Counted from the first letter of the stretch, positions 17,723 to 27,117 are shown. The stretch is DNA of 64,000 bases from Pseudemcibacter aquimaris (GCF_028869115.1 NZ_CP079800.1:2170001-2234000); one strand, 5' to 3'. The notes: generated by a model not told the origin, from the sequence alone. Translations and numbers: made by a program.

Positions 17723-18388
17723 ATGAAAAAGACATTAACAAAAATTGCACTATTTGCTGCACTGCTGTTACCTGTACAAGCAGCATTTTCACAAGGCAGC
17801 CCACATGACGGTTTATATATTGGTGCGGACGCAACCTACGACTTAACACGTTTTGATTCCTATCGCGTGGAAAGCCTTACGGACATGACACCAACAGACA
17901 ACAAATTAATTTATGATGACGAAGGTCTCGCGGCTGGTTTGTTCATCGGTTACAGATTATCCGAACGTCAATTCACACTTGCTGTTGAAGGTCGCTATGG
18001 CTACAGTTTCATCAACAACGAGTTATCAGTTGCTGAAACATATGAAAATACAAACGAATTTGGTATTTCAGTTCTTCCTGGAATTTGGGTGAATGATAAC
18101 ATGATCCTATTCACACGATTTGGCGCTTCGCAGCAAACTGTAACCAGAACATTTGAAGGGGTATTAAACCAAAATTCAGATACAGGCTTTCATTTTGGTG
18201 CGGGCGTAGAAATTATCCTTCCAAATAATCTCGCTATTAGAGGGGAATATAACCGCGCAACGTTCCAACATGAGATGTCACAAGTGTTTGTTGATAACAC
18301 AGTTGACCCTGCTGTCACTACTCAGGTTGATTTCCAAAATAAATTCAGACGTGACCGCTTTCAAGTTTCTATGATTGCTCGCTTCTAA
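17723..18388 (+). CDS. Small outer-membrane beta-barrel protein (OmpA-barrel-like)
   Basis: A 221-residue protein with a signal peptide cut near AAFSQ (about residue 24). Alternating strands such as GLYIGADATYDLT, GLFIGYRLS and LAIRGEYNRATF follow, and it ends in aromatic VSMIARF, as outer-membrane barrels do. The length fits an eight-stranded barrel (PF13505-like). No peptidoglycan-binding domain is present. AAAGGAT precedes the ATG. Function is unknown: adhesion, stability or a porin-like role are all possible. A strong terminator follows. Confidence 0.75.
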   Translation: MKKTLTKIALFAALLLPVQAAFSQGSPHDGLYIGADATYDLTRFDSYRVESLTDMTPTDNKLIYDDEGLAAGLFIGYRLSERQFTLAVEGRYGYSFINNELSVAETYENTNEFGISVLPGIWVNDNMILFTRFGASQQTVTRTFEGVLNQNSDTGFHFGAGVEIILPNNLAIRGEYNRATFQHEMSQVFVDNTVDPAVTTQVDFQNKFRRDRFQVSMIARF

Positions 18389-18410
18389 CAAGAACCACTC
18401 ATATTTTTTT

Positions 18411-18437
18411 AAAGGCCGGGTCATCCCGGCCTTTTTT
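18411..18437 (+). terminator. Strong intrinsic terminator
   Basis: Perfect 10-bp stem AAAGGCCGGG (18411-18420) / CCCGGCCTTT (18425-18434), TCAT loop, followed by a T-run. Confidence 0.93.
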
Positions 18438-18530
18438 ATTTTAAATTACTTCACATACTTTTGACTTGCCTTGCGTATTATAATCATTGCATAAAATGAC
18501 GTAGTAACACAAAATATAAGGAAATATCAT

Positions 18531-19649
18531 ATGACGACTGAATTAACCCGCCGCGATTGGCTTGTTGGGGGCGCGACTGTTGCCGGATCAATGCTCGTAT
18601 CAAAAATGGCATCAGCACAAACTGTTCCAGCACCGATTTTAAAACCAACACGTGAAAACCCGATCCGCGCCGGATTTAATGAAAATGTATATGGTCCGTC
18701 ATTAAGAGCAAAGAAAGTAATGGATAAGGCAGCTGAAACAGCGCATCTTTATAATTTCTTTGCACAGCGCGATTTAAATAAGATTATTTCTGACATGGAA
18801 GGCATTCCCGGTTCACACAGCGCAATAGGAAATGGATCAACCCCATTTCTTGAACGTTCCGCAATGGCATGCGCCATTAAACAAGGAAAAGTACTTGCCC
18901 CTGAACCCACATACCAAAGTGTAGTTGGTACAGCAAAAATGCTTGGTGTTGATGTCGTATCCGTACCTGTTGGTGACGATATGCATATTAACCTGGACGC
19001 CATGCGCGCTGCCATGACAGATGATATCAAACTGATTTATCTGTGTAATCCAAACAACCCGATCCCAAGCATTATTGAAAAGAATGCGCTGAAGGACTTC
19101 TGTCTTGAAATGTCAAAACGCGCCCTCATAGTTGTTGATGAAGCATACTATGAATATGTGAATAACCCCGATTTCCAATCCATGAAAGATCTGGTGGTTG
19201 ACAATAAGAACATCATTATTTGTCGCACAGCATCAAAAATTCACGGGTTTGCCGGTGTACGTATCGGTTTTGCCTTTGCCCATCCTGAAACGATGCGCTT
19301 GATTACTGGTCCGTTTAATATTTCACTGGCAAATGTTGCTGTTGCTGGTGCAGTGGAAAGTTATCAGGATCTTGAGTACCAAAACTTCATTAAACAGAAA
19401 AACCGTGAAAGCATGGATATTCTGGAGAAAATGTTCGAGGATCTAAATCTGGAATATGTAAAATCAAACACTAACTTTGCATTCTTTAATGCCGGAAGAC
19501 CATCATCAGAGGTCGCAACGGAAATGAGAAAGCACGGTATTCTTACCGGACGCCCGTTCCCACCATTTACAAACTGGGTTCGTTTAAGCACCGTCAAACC
19601 TGAAGAAATGCAAATTGTTGCTGATAAGTACCGTGAATTATTCGGTTAA
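18531..19649 (+). CDS. Tat-exported HisC-like PLP aminotransferase, paralog 1 of 4
   Basis: A 372-residue fold-type I aminotransferase with a twin-arginine signal, LTRRDWLVGG, and predicted cleavage at ASA-Q (29/30). PLP residues are present: Asn173 in NPNNPIP, Asp203 and Tyr206 in VVDEAYYEY, and Lys236 in TASKIHGF, followed by Arg244. It departs from its three paralogs in having NENVYG instead of NENPYG or NENPFG, and GNGSTPFL where the others have GS-(T/S/K)-E. It has its own terminator, so it is a separate transcription unit. The family label usually given is histidinol-phosphate aminotransferase, but a periplasmic location makes a histidine-synthesis role unlikely. The substrate is unknown. 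Confidence 0.85.
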   Translation: MTTELTRRDWLVGGATVAGSMLVSKMASAQTVPAPILKPTRENPIRAGFNENVYGPSLRAKKVMDKAAETAHLYNFFAQRDLNKIISDMEGIPGSHSAIGNGSTPFLERSAMACAIKQGKVLAPEPTYQSVVGTAKMLGVDVVSVPVGDDMHINLDAMRAAMTDDIKLIYLCNPNNPIPSIIEKNALKDFCLEMSKRALIVVDEAYYEYVNNPDFQSMKDLVVDNKNIIICRTASKIHGFAGVRIGFAFAHPETMRLITGPFNISLANVAVAGAVESYQDLEYQNFIKQKNRESMDILEKMFEDLNLEYVKSNTNFAFFNAGRPSSEVATEMRKHGILTGRPFPPFTNWVRLSTVKPEEMQIVADKYRELFG

Positions 19650-19671
19650 TCCGTAAAACAACAATAAATTT

Positions 19672-19701
19672 AAAGGCACCTTATTCAAGGTGCCTTTTTT
19701 T
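19672..19701 (+). terminator. Intrinsic terminator after aminotransferase 1
   Basis: Perfect 11-bp stem AAAGGCACCTT (19672-19682) / AAGGTGCCTTT (19687-19697), ATTC loop, T-run to 19701. Confidence 0.93.
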
Positions 19702-19716
19702 ATGGCAAATCATTAC

Positions 19717-19745
19717 TTGGATTTCCACCGATAATATGATTATAT
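19717..19745 (+). promoter_or_regulatory. Possible promoter of the three-gene aminotransferase operon
   Basis: TTGGAT (19717-19722), 17-bp spacer, TTATAT (19740-19745), about 40 bp before the start of aminotransferase 2. The -10 box match is weak. Confidence 0.3.
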
Positions 19746-19785
19746 ACGTTATATTGTTTCACAAAGCATATTTAGGGATACATCG

Positions 19786-20913
19786 ATGACTACTAAAATG
19801 ACACGCCGTGATTGGTTAACCGGCTCTGCAACTGCGGCTGCGGCAACTTTGGCCCTTTCAGGAACAAAAGCAACCGCACAAACATTTATGCAACCAAATG
19901 TCAATCCGACAGCAGAAAATCCAATCCGCGCGCATTTTAATGAAAACCCATATGGGCAATCAAAAATGGCCATTAAAGCGATGAAGGATGCGTTTGATAA
20001 ATCGCACCTTTATACGTTCCGCGAAGTTTTCGATCTTATGGGCCTGATGGCAGAACTTGAAGATATTCCGTTTGAATATGTAACCCTTGGTGCAGGATCA
20101 ACAGAAATACTGGAAAAGGCAGCTGTACTTAATCATGTTAGTGGTGGTGCGGTTATGTCCCCTACCCCAACATATGGCGATATTGCAAGATTTTCCAAAA
20201 CACTCGGCACTAAACTGATCGAAGTACCAGTTGGTGATGACTTGGCAATTAATCTGGAAGCTATGCGAGCTGCCATGACGGATGAAGTGAAGCTCATTTA
20301 TCTTTGTAATCCGAACAATCCAATTCCGACCATCATTGAAAAAAATGCATTAAAAGAATTCATCACTGAAATGTCTAATCGTGGTGTAACTGTCCTGGTT
20401 GATGAAGCATATCATGAATATGTTGATAATCCGGATTATGAAAGTATGGTCAGCATGGTTCGTGAAAATAAAAATGTGATTGTTACAAGAACCGCTTCAA
20501 AAATCCATGCCTTTGCTGGCGTGCGTATTGGTATTTGTTATTCGCACCCTGATTTTGTTCAAAAATCATATGGCCTGTTTTCCAATACATTAAATTACAC
20601 AGCCATCAGAGGCGCCATGGCGAGTTACCGGGACACTGAATATCAAGCATTCCTGAAACAGAAAAACAAAGAATGCCTGGAAATATGTTATGAAATGTTT
20701 GAAGAACTTGGCCTAGAATATGTGAAATCAAACGCCAACTTCACGTTTTTCAATGCTGGACGCCCTGCACTTGAAGTCGCAGAAACCATGAAAAAACATC
20801 ACATTCTTACGGGCCGTGAGTTTAAACTATATAGCAACTGGGTTAGACTAAGCATGACGAAACCGGAAGAAATGAAATATTTTGTCGAAAAGTATAAGCA
20901 AGAATACGCTTAA
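19786..20913 (+). CDS. Tat-exported HisC-like PLP aminotransferase, paralog 2 of 4
   Basis: A 375-residue paralog with the Tat motif MTRRDWLTGS and predicted cleavage at ATA-Q (31/32). The catalytic set is complete: NENPYG, GAGSTEIL, NPNNPIP, LVDEAYHEYV and Lys239 in TASKIHAFAGVRIG. AGGGAT precedes the ATG. It opens a tight plus-strand group: the next paralog starts 24 bp after its stop. PLP would be bound in the cytoplasm before folded export, as is usual for Tat cofactor proteins. The amino-group donor and acceptor cannot be told from sequence. Confidence 0.87.
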   Translation: MTTKMTRRDWLTGSATAAAATLALSGTKATAQTFMQPNVNPTAENPIRAHFNENPYGQSKMAIKAMKDAFDKSHLYTFREVFDLMGLMAELEDIPFEYVTLGAGSTEILEKAAVLNHVSGGAVMSPTPTYGDIARFSKTLGTKLIEVPVGDDLAINLEAMRAAMTDEVKLIYLCNPNNPIPTIIEKNALKEFITEMSNRGVTVLVDEAYHEYVDNPDYESMVSMVRENKNVIVTRTASKIHAFAGVRIGICYSHPDFVQKSYGLFSNTLNYTAIRGAMASYRDTEYQAFLKQKNKECLEICYEMFEELGLEYVKSNANFTFFNAGRPALEVAETMKKHHILTGREFKLYSNWVRLSMTKPEEMKYFVEKYKQEYA

Positions 20914-20936
20914 TATAGTTTAAAGGGGATAAGACA

Positions 20937-22064
20937 ATGACAAATAATTTAACAAGACGTGACTGGCTGGTTGGTACATCCGCCGTCGCAGGCAGCATGA
21001 TGATCGCAAACGCAGCGTCAGCGCAGGACATGGCCAGCATGACAAACATGGGAATGCCGATCAGTAAAGACAACCCGATCCGTATGACCAACAATGAAAA
21101 CCCATATGGTATTAATCCAAAAGCGATGGATGTAATCATTAAGGCATATAAACGCGCCCATATTTATAATTTCCGCGCGAGACGTGAATTGACCAAAGTA
21201 ATTGCAGACATGGAAAACATTCCTGAAGAATGCATTGCTGTTGGTGCGGGATCAAGTGAATATCTTGTTGCCGCGGGCACATTATGCGCTGTATCCGGTG
21301 GTGATATGGTCATTCCGGAAATAACATTCGGATCAATCACCAGAAGCGCATCGGCATTAGGTTCAAAAATCATTCAAGCACCAATGAACGAGGACTTGTC
21401 CATCAGCCTAGATTCCTTGCGCAAGGCAATGACCAAAAACACAAAATGTGTTTATATTTGTAATCCAAATAACCCGGTTCCAAGTATCGTTGAAAAAACG
21501 GCACTTGAACAATTCTGTCTTGAGGTTTCAAAACAAGCAATGGTCGTTGTTGACGAGGCATATTATGAATATGTTCGTGATGACAGCTATTCAACAATGG
21601 CGCACCTAATTAAAGATAACCCAAATATTATCGTTCTTAGAACCGCTTCAAAAATTCATGCATTCGCAAATGTCCGTATTGGATTTGCCTTTGCGCATCC
21701 GGATACAATGAAAAAATTAATGGCGTTTCGTTCTGGCACATCGTCTTACCCAGCCATTATGGGTGCCGTTGCCAGCTATAAAGATCTTGATTACCAGAAA
21801 TTTGTCATCGACAAAAATTATGAATCGCTTGAAATTCTTTATAAAATGTTTGAAGAACTGAATATGCCGTATGTGAAGGCACACGCCAATTTCGTTTTTG
21901 CCAATGCAGGACGTGATGCATCAGAAGTCAGAGAAAAATTACTTGAATCTGGTGTATTAATTGGACGACAATACGCGCATTCACCAAATTGGATCCGTAT
22001 CAGCACCGCCAAGCCGGAAGAAACACAATATATGGTCGACGTTTATAAACGCGACTTTGGATAA
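20937..22064 (+). CDS. Tat-exported HisC-like PLP aminotransferase, paralog 3 of 4
   Basis: A 375-residue paralog with LTRRDWLVGT and predicted cleavage at ASA-Q (29/30). It keeps NENPYG, GAGSSEYL, VDEAYYEYV and Lys239 in TASKIHAFANVRIG, where the others have FAGVRIG. The proline motif is NPNNPVP. The substrate-facing segment PEITFGSITRS differs from the PTY/PTF of its sisters, which suggests another specificity. AAAGGGGAT lies before the ATG. Spacing is 24 bp from paralog 2 and 29 bp to paralog 4, so the three are almost certainly co-transcribed. Confidence 0.87.
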   Translation: MTNNLTRRDWLVGTSAVAGSMMIANAASAQDMASMTNMGMPISKDNPIRMTNNENPYGINPKAMDVIIKAYKRAHIYNFRARRELTKVIADMENIPEECIAVGAGSSEYLVAAGTLCAVSGGDMVIPEITFGSITRSASALGSKIIQAPMNEDLSISLDSLRKAMTKNTKCVYICNPNNPVPSIVEKTALEQFCLEVSKQAMVVVDEAYYEYVRDDSYSTMAHLIKDNPNIIVLRTASKIHAFANVRIGFAFAHPDTMKKLMAFRSGTSSYPAIMGAVASYKDLDYQKFVIDKNYESLEILYKMFEELNMPYVKAHANFVFANAGRDASEVREKLLESGVLIGRQYAHSPNWIRISTAKPEETQYMVDVYKRDFG

Positions 22065-22093
22065 ATAAAATTTAAGACTAAGGGACAAAATAT

Positions 22094-23218
22094 ATGAGAG
22101 AATTAACAAGACGCGATTGGTTAAAAGGTACATCATCACTTGCAGCAGCCAGTCTGGTATACGCAACAACTGCGCAAGCACAAAGCGTTACCGTAAAGGG
22201 ATACACCCCAACCAGAGAAAACCCAATCCGTATGAGCGCGAATGAAAACCCATTTGGTATTTCACGTTCAGCAAAAAATGCAATGTCGGAATCTTGGGGC
22301 GTATCACATTTATATGCTCGTTCAGGACAAAATGAATTAAGACAGCTATATGCGGATATGAACGGCGTTAATCCTAATAATGTTCTACTTGCTAGTGGTT
22401 CAAAAGAAATTCTAAAAGTTATGGCCCTGATCACTAAGATCGAAGGTGGTAGAGTGCTTTCAGCAAATCCGACCTTCCATGATCTTGTACGTTATGCTGA
22501 TTGGGTTGATACAGATATCACCTGGGTTGATGTTCATAACGAAGATATGTCAATTGACCTAGACGCAATGCGTAAGGCATACACAGATGATGTAAAGATC
22601 ATTTATCTATGTAATCCAAATAACCCAATTCCTACCATTATTGAAAAACAAGCATTGCGTGAATTCGTTCTTGAAATGTCACAGAAATGCTACGTCTTCG
22701 TGGATGAAGCATATCATGAATTTGTAACGGATTCTAACTATGGCTCAATGGCAGAGGTTGCAGCAACAACGGACAATGTGATCGTTTCACGTACTGCATC
22801 AAAAATTCACGGCTTTGCCGGCGTACGTATAGGTTTTGCTATTGCGAAACCGGAACTGCTTAGAAAGATCAGCCGCCGTGTAACTGGTACAATCGCCACC
22901 CCATCAGTAATGGGTGCCATTGCGAGTTACAAGGATAAAGAGTTTATGGATTTTGTCGTTCGCAAAAATAAAGAAGGCCTAGAAGAGGTTTACAAAGTAT
23001 TTGATAAACACAATGTTCGCCATTTCAAATCAAACGCAAACTTCACATTCTTTGAAACCGGCCTTGATTTCAAAGAAACAAAAGAGCGTTTCTTAAAGCA
23101 CGGTATTGACGTTGGCCGTCCGTTCCCGCCTTTCACAACATGGGCGCGTGTCAGCATTCAAAAACCGGAAGACATGAAATATTTCGCCGAAGTTTATGAA
23201 AAAGAATTTGTGGGATAA
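22094..23218 (+). CDS. Tat-exported HisC-like PLP aminotransferase, paralog 4 of 4
   Basis: A 374-residue paralog with LTRRDWLKGT, the closest of the four to the Tat consensus because of the lysine after the motif, and predicted cleavage at AQA-Q (29/30). It has NENPFG, ASGSKEIL, NPNNPIP, FVDEAYHEFV and Lys237 in TASKIHGFAGVRIG. AAGGGAC precedes the ATG. It ends the operon, with a strong terminator 25 bp after the stop. All four share NPNNP(I/V)P where classical HisC proteins usually have NPNNPTG, so they form a subfamily of their own. Confidence 0.87.
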   Translation: MRELTRRDWLKGTSSLAAASLVYATTAQAQSVTVKGYTPTRENPIRMSANENPFGISRSAKNAMSESWGVSHLYARSGQNELRQLYADMNGVNPNNVLLASGSKEILKVMALITKIEGGRVLSANPTFHDLVRYADWVDTDITWVDVHNEDMSIDLDAMRKAYTDDVKIIYLCNPNNPIPTIIEKQALREFVLEMSQKCYVFVDEAYHEFVTDSNYGSMAEVAATTDNVIVSRTASKIHGFAGVRIGFAIAKPELLRKISRRVTGTIATPSVMGAIASYKDKEFMDFVVRKNKEGLEEVYKVFDKHNVRHFKSNANFTFFETGLDFKETKERFLKHGIDVGRPFPPFTTWARVSIQKPEDMKYFAEVYEKEFVG

Positions 23219-23242
23219 ATTGAGAACCACCTAGACAATAAA

Positions 23243-23276
23243 AAAGGGCGCCTATAAAAGGCGCCCTTAATTTTTT
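23243..23276. terminator. Bidirectional intrinsic terminator
   Basis: Stem AAGGGCGCC (23244-23252) / GGCGCCCTT (23260-23268), A-run on the left and a T-run on the right. It serves aminotransferase 4 and convergent trxA. Confidence 0.9.
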
Positions 23277-23293
23277 AAACATAATGAAAACGA

Positions 23294-23611
23294 TTATTTG
23301 TTTTCGTTAACCCATGCTTCGAAATCGCTTTTCGTTGTATTGCCAACTTTCATCGCTGCAACTTCGCCGTTTTTGAACATAAGCATTGTCGGAATACCAC
23401 GCACACCATATTTAGTAGGTGCTTCAGGGTTTTCATCGATGTTCACTTTGGCAAATGAAACTTCAGCAACGTTTTCTGAAACTTCTTCAAAAACAGGGCC
23501 AAACTGTTTACATGGGCCGCACCATTCCGCCCAAAAATCAACGATTACCGGTTTATCAGAATTTAAAACTTCTGCTTCAAAATCTGCGTCTGTTACTGCT
23601 TTAATGCTCAT
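23294..23611 (-). CDS. trxA: Thioredoxin
   Basis: A 105-residue cytoplasmic thiol-disulfide reductant with the WCGPCK active site near residue 30 and the cis-proline in RGIPTML. Length and residues match classical TrxA. AAGGACAAGA precedes the ATG. It lies 74 bp downstream of addA on the same strand, an arrangement (addB-addA-trxA) found in many alphaproteobacteria. It could be read through from addA or have its own promoter. Confidence 0.96.
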   Translation of the reverse strand: MSIKAVTDADFEAEVLNSDKPVIVDFWAEWCGPCKQFGPVFEEVSENVAEVSFAKVNIDENPEAPTKYGVRGIPTMLMFKNGEVAAMKVGNTTKSDFEAWVNENK

Positions 23612-23685
23612 TTCTTGTCCTTAAATAAAAAATCAATATGTAGTGAACTTAAGAATTACCCCTGATTCCGTCAAGAGGCATCATG

Positions 23686-26600
23686 TTAAAAATTGATTTT
23701 GTTTAATATTTCTTCTGGTATCTCCATCAATGAACCGATATCGGTCCAAAGAAGAAAACTTCTGATCCTTTTATCCGGATAAATATCAGTAAGAACGGCG
23801 CGATATGCGGCCATCTGTTTTTGATAAATAGATGGAATTTTTTCGGGTGAACTTGGTGGAGGGCGATTGGTTTTATAATCAATCACCAATATTTCGTCAT
23901 CTGTAACCGCAAGCCTGTCGACCTGACCACTTAACGTATAACTCCCAACCTGCCCCACAATGGGCACTTCTGCGCGGCTATTCGGGCCAAAAACTTCTAA
24001 TAATTCATTATCATTCAATATGCCCATCACTTCCGATGAAATTTGCCCTATGTCATCTTGTGATAATTCAAGTGCGCTTTGTGATAAATATTTAAAGGTG
24101 GCCTCATCCCGTTCCCCTATTTCCACATCCGGCAATATTTCCAGCAATTTATGAATCACACGACCACGGTGATATTTACGTTTGTCTTTCGCCATTTCTT
24201 CGGCAAGCTTTAACGGGCTTCTTGATATTTCCTCTTCTTCTGTCTCTGGTCTGGATGGGGAAAGCGGTCTTGATGGTGTCGGCTCGCTCATAGGCGGCAG
24301 TTTCGCCCATATGGGAAGCGCTTCAGTAACAATGCTTTCTTTCTTTTCTTCGGGTGCTGGAACAACAACCTTTGTTCCTTGATTAAAGGTAAGAATATTT
24401 TCGCCATTTCTGTCTAATTTTTCAGAACCACCCATCGAGGACACAGCATCACGGATCAGGTCATACCAATTGCCATCCTGTCGCCCTTTTTTATCTTCCC
24501 ATCCTGTGACATATAATTGATCCTCAGCGCGGGTCATTGCCACATATAAAAGACGTTTATTCTCATCTTCTATGTCGCGTTTTCGTGCTTCATAGGCCAC
24601 CTTCGCCGGGCCAACGCGTGTCTCTTCATTACGAACATATAAAAGTTGTTCTGATAGCCCCTCTTTTGTCCAGAAAAGGTTATCCCTTAAGCCAGCAGAC
24701 TGACATGTATCGGGTAAGAACACAATTGGTGCCTGAAGCCCTTTTGCCCCGTGTACGGTCATGATACGGACCATATCACCGCCCTGCTCCATATCACGTT
24801 TAATTTTGATATCCCCTTTGGTGAACCAATTAATGAACCCTTGCATAGATGAAATATTATTCTGTTCATATTTCATGGCTTGGTTTAAAAATTCATCAAC
24901 CGGGTCATTAATCTGTTCCCCAAGGCGAGCAATTAATTTCTCTCGTCCTCCTTTAGCAGATAAAAGATAATTGAAAAATTCAAACGGCGGATAAAAATCA
25001 GCATAATCCGTCAGTGCGGTTAGAAAATTTGCCGCGTCAGAAAAAACTTCCCTCTCATTACGCCTTTTTAATAACGCCTGCCATAAACTTTCTTGTTTCC
25101 CACGTGGGTTCGCAAGATCAAAAAGATCATCTTCACTAAATCCAATAAACGGGCTTTTTAACACCACCGCGAGCGTCAGATCATCACTTGGTAAAAGCGT
25201 AAAATTCGCCACCGCCATCAAATCCATCACAGGAAGCTGTTCTGTCAATACCATTTGATCCAGACCGGCAACATTTACATCCAATTCTTTCAAGGCACTG
25301 ATCATGTAATGAACAAATTCTTTTCGCTTTTGCACAAGAATGAGCACATCACCCGCGGTGATCGGTCGCCCTTTGGATGGCAGTATTTCTTTGGCATCGA
25401 TCCAGCTTTTGATCTGTTTAGCGATTTTTTCTGCAACAATTCTTTTTGGGTCTTCTGATGGCTTTTGGATAACGGGTGGTGACCAGCCCTCTTCTTCCGC
25501 CTCTTCCGGTGGTTCTACCGTTTCCCAGACCTCAATCAACCCCGGTTCATTTTCACGGTGGGTATCATGTTTTATTTCATTATGACTGAATGATACGGAA
25601 AAGCGTTTTTCTTCGCCGTCAAATACCTGATCCACAGCGCCAAGCACGGTTGACGTTGAACGGAACGACAGGTTCATTGGAACCTCGTCAAATTTTAACC
25701 CCGCATCATTTGCCTGTTTCACAAAATATCTTTTGTTTTCATCGAACTTTTTCGGCTCTGCTTTCTGGAAAGAATAAATGGATTGTTTGATATCCCCCAC
25801 CGCGAAAATGGTACGTGGATTTTCGAATAGGTCCTCTTCTTCACGGTTGCCGGCGCCGGTAAAGAATTCCTGTGTAATCTTGCGAATGATATTCCACTGA
25901 ATTGGGTTTGTATCCTGCGCCTCATCAATCAGAATATGGTCAATACCTTCGTCAAGTTTATAAAGTATCCAGCTTGCGTCAATTTTATGCACGAGCAGGC
26001 TTACCTTGCCTATCAGGTCATCAAAATCCACCACATTATGGCTTTTCTTACGGCTGTTATATTTACCAATCAGCTCAAAACCAATCCGTAATATATTCCT
26101 CGTATTTTCATAGAGTGAATATGCGCGAAGACGTTCGACCGTGAACTTCACCCGCTCGGCTTCCTTAAATAAACAGTCCACACTGTCCGGAAAATCTTCC
26201 ATGACTTTCTTGGTGGTAAGCTTCGCGCGGATTTCATCCTTCGCAGTTAAAAAGGCAAGCTTATAATCATTGAAATTTCGGACGCGATCATCAGGTTTAT
26301 TAACCCAGGACAATATTATTTCACCGCGCCCTTTATCGGTTTTTGTCCCTGCCATCAAATCATCGGCGGCTTGTTTTAATCCGCTTACGTCAATGTCACA
26401 GGCCGCCGCCAAAATGCTCTCTCGTGTGTCACCCTTTTCAAAACCAATCAGTTCTTTTAATGACTTATCGATTTCAGAAAATGACCTTGCGTTTCTTTCA
26501 AATAACTTTTCAAGCCCGCCGCGTTCATTGGACAGGTTCCGCATCAAATCGGAAAATGTTCCTTCCGCCAGCATTCCGGAAATTTGTTCTAATGCTTTGC

Positions 26601-27117
26601 TTAATTCATCGCGTTCACCGTCCGCAATTTCAATCAGTAACTCATCCTGTGATAACCGTAATTGTTCATGAATGGTAATATCATCCAAAAGTTCGAAATT
26701 GGGCGATATATCGGCCTCAATCGGGAAACGGCCCAGTAATGACTGACAAAATGAATGGATCGTTTGAATTTTTAAACCGCCCGGAACATCCAAAACTTTC
26801 GCGAATAATTTCCGTGCAAGCAACATCAGTTCGCTGCTAGGCTTTTCCCCAAGTACATTTTCAAGTTCCGCGAAAAGCGCCGCATCATCCATCGTGATCC
26901 AACCGGAAAGACGTTTATTGACACGGATCGCCATTTCCGCCGCCGCGGTGTTGGTATAAGTCAGGCACAAAATCTTATTAGGATTACTGCCCGACAGCAT
27001 TAACCGAAGTACACGATTTGAAAGAACGAATGTTTTACCCGTCCCCGCCGATGCCCCCACCCATACGGATGATTTCGGGTTTGATGCGCGTAATTGTTCG
27101 CTTGTTTGTTTAACCAT
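23686..27117 (-). CDS. addA: AddA helicase-nuclease subunit
   Basis: The UvrD-like helicase and nuclease subunit of the AddAB double-strand-break repair complex, the counterpart of RecBCD. From the ATG at 27117 it is 1143 residues. The Walker A motif GASAGTGKT is at about 21-29, the Walker B-like DEAQDTNPIQW near 390, helicase motifs include MTVHGAKGLQAP and LLYVAMTRAEDQLYV, and the C-terminal nuclease motif is VIDYKTNRPP. The start shares its A with the last base of the addB stop (TAATG), a translational-coupling arrangement, so it is preferred to the in-frame ATG 15 bases upstream. Confidence 0.95.
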   Translation of the reverse strand: MVKQTSEQLRASNPKSSVWVGASAGTGKTFVLSNRVLRLMLSGSNPNKILCLTYTNTAAAEMAIRVNKRLSGWITMDDAALFAELENVLGEKPSSELMLLARKLFAKVLDVPGGLKIQTIHSFCQSLLGRFPIEADISPNFELLDDITIHEQLRLSQDELLIEIADGERDELSKALEQISGMLAEGTFSDLMRNLSNERGGLEKLFERNARSFSEIDKSLKELIGFEKGDTRESILAAACDIDVSGLKQAADDLMAGTKTDKGRGEIILSWVNKPDDRVRNFNDYKLAFLTAKDEIRAKLTTKKVMEDFPDSVDCLFKEAERVKFTVERLRAYSLYENTRNILRIGFELIGKYNSRKKSHNVVDFDDLIGKVSLLVHKIDASWILYKLDEGIDHILIDEAQDTNPIQWNIIRKITQEFFTGAGNREEEDLFENPRTIFAVGDIKQSIYSFQKAEPKKFDENKRYFVKQANDAGLKFDEVPMNLSFRSTSTVLGAVDQVFDGEEKRFSVSFSHNEIKHDTHRENEPGLIEVWETVEPPEEAEEEGWSPPVIQKPSEDPKRIVAEKIAKQIKSWIDAKEILPSKGRPITAGDVLILVQKRKEFVHYMISALKELDVNVAGLDQMVLTEQLPVMDLMAVANFTLLPSDDLTLAVVLKSPFIGFSEDDLFDLANPRGKQESLWQALLKRRNEREVFSDAANFLTALTDYADFYPPFEFFNYLLSAKGGREKLIARLGEQINDPVDEFLNQAMKYEQNNISSMQGFINWFTKGDIKIKRDMEQGGDMVRIMTVHGAKGLQAPIVFLPDTCQSAGLRDNLFWTKEGLSEQLLYVRNEETRVGPAKVAYEARKRDIEDENKRLLYVAMTRAEDQLYVTGWEDKKGRQDGNWYDLIRDAVSSMGGSEKLDRNGENILTFNQGTKVVVPAPEEKKESIVTEALPIWAKLPPMSEPTPSRPLSPSRPETEEEEISRSPLKLAEEMAKDKRKYHRGRVIHKLLEILPDVEIGERDEATFKYLSQSALELSQDDIGQISSEVMGILNDNELLEVFGPNSRAEVPIVGQVGSYTLSGQVDRLAVTDDEILVIDYKTNRPPPSSPEKIPSIYQKQMAAYRAVLTDIYPDKRIRSFLLWTDIGSLMEIPEEILNKINF

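Noticed and set aside
18461-18484. TTGACT and TATAAT boxes in front of aminotransferase 1
   Set aside because: Both hexamers are good but only 12 bp separate them, too short for a standard sigma70 promoter; one of them may be used with another partner.
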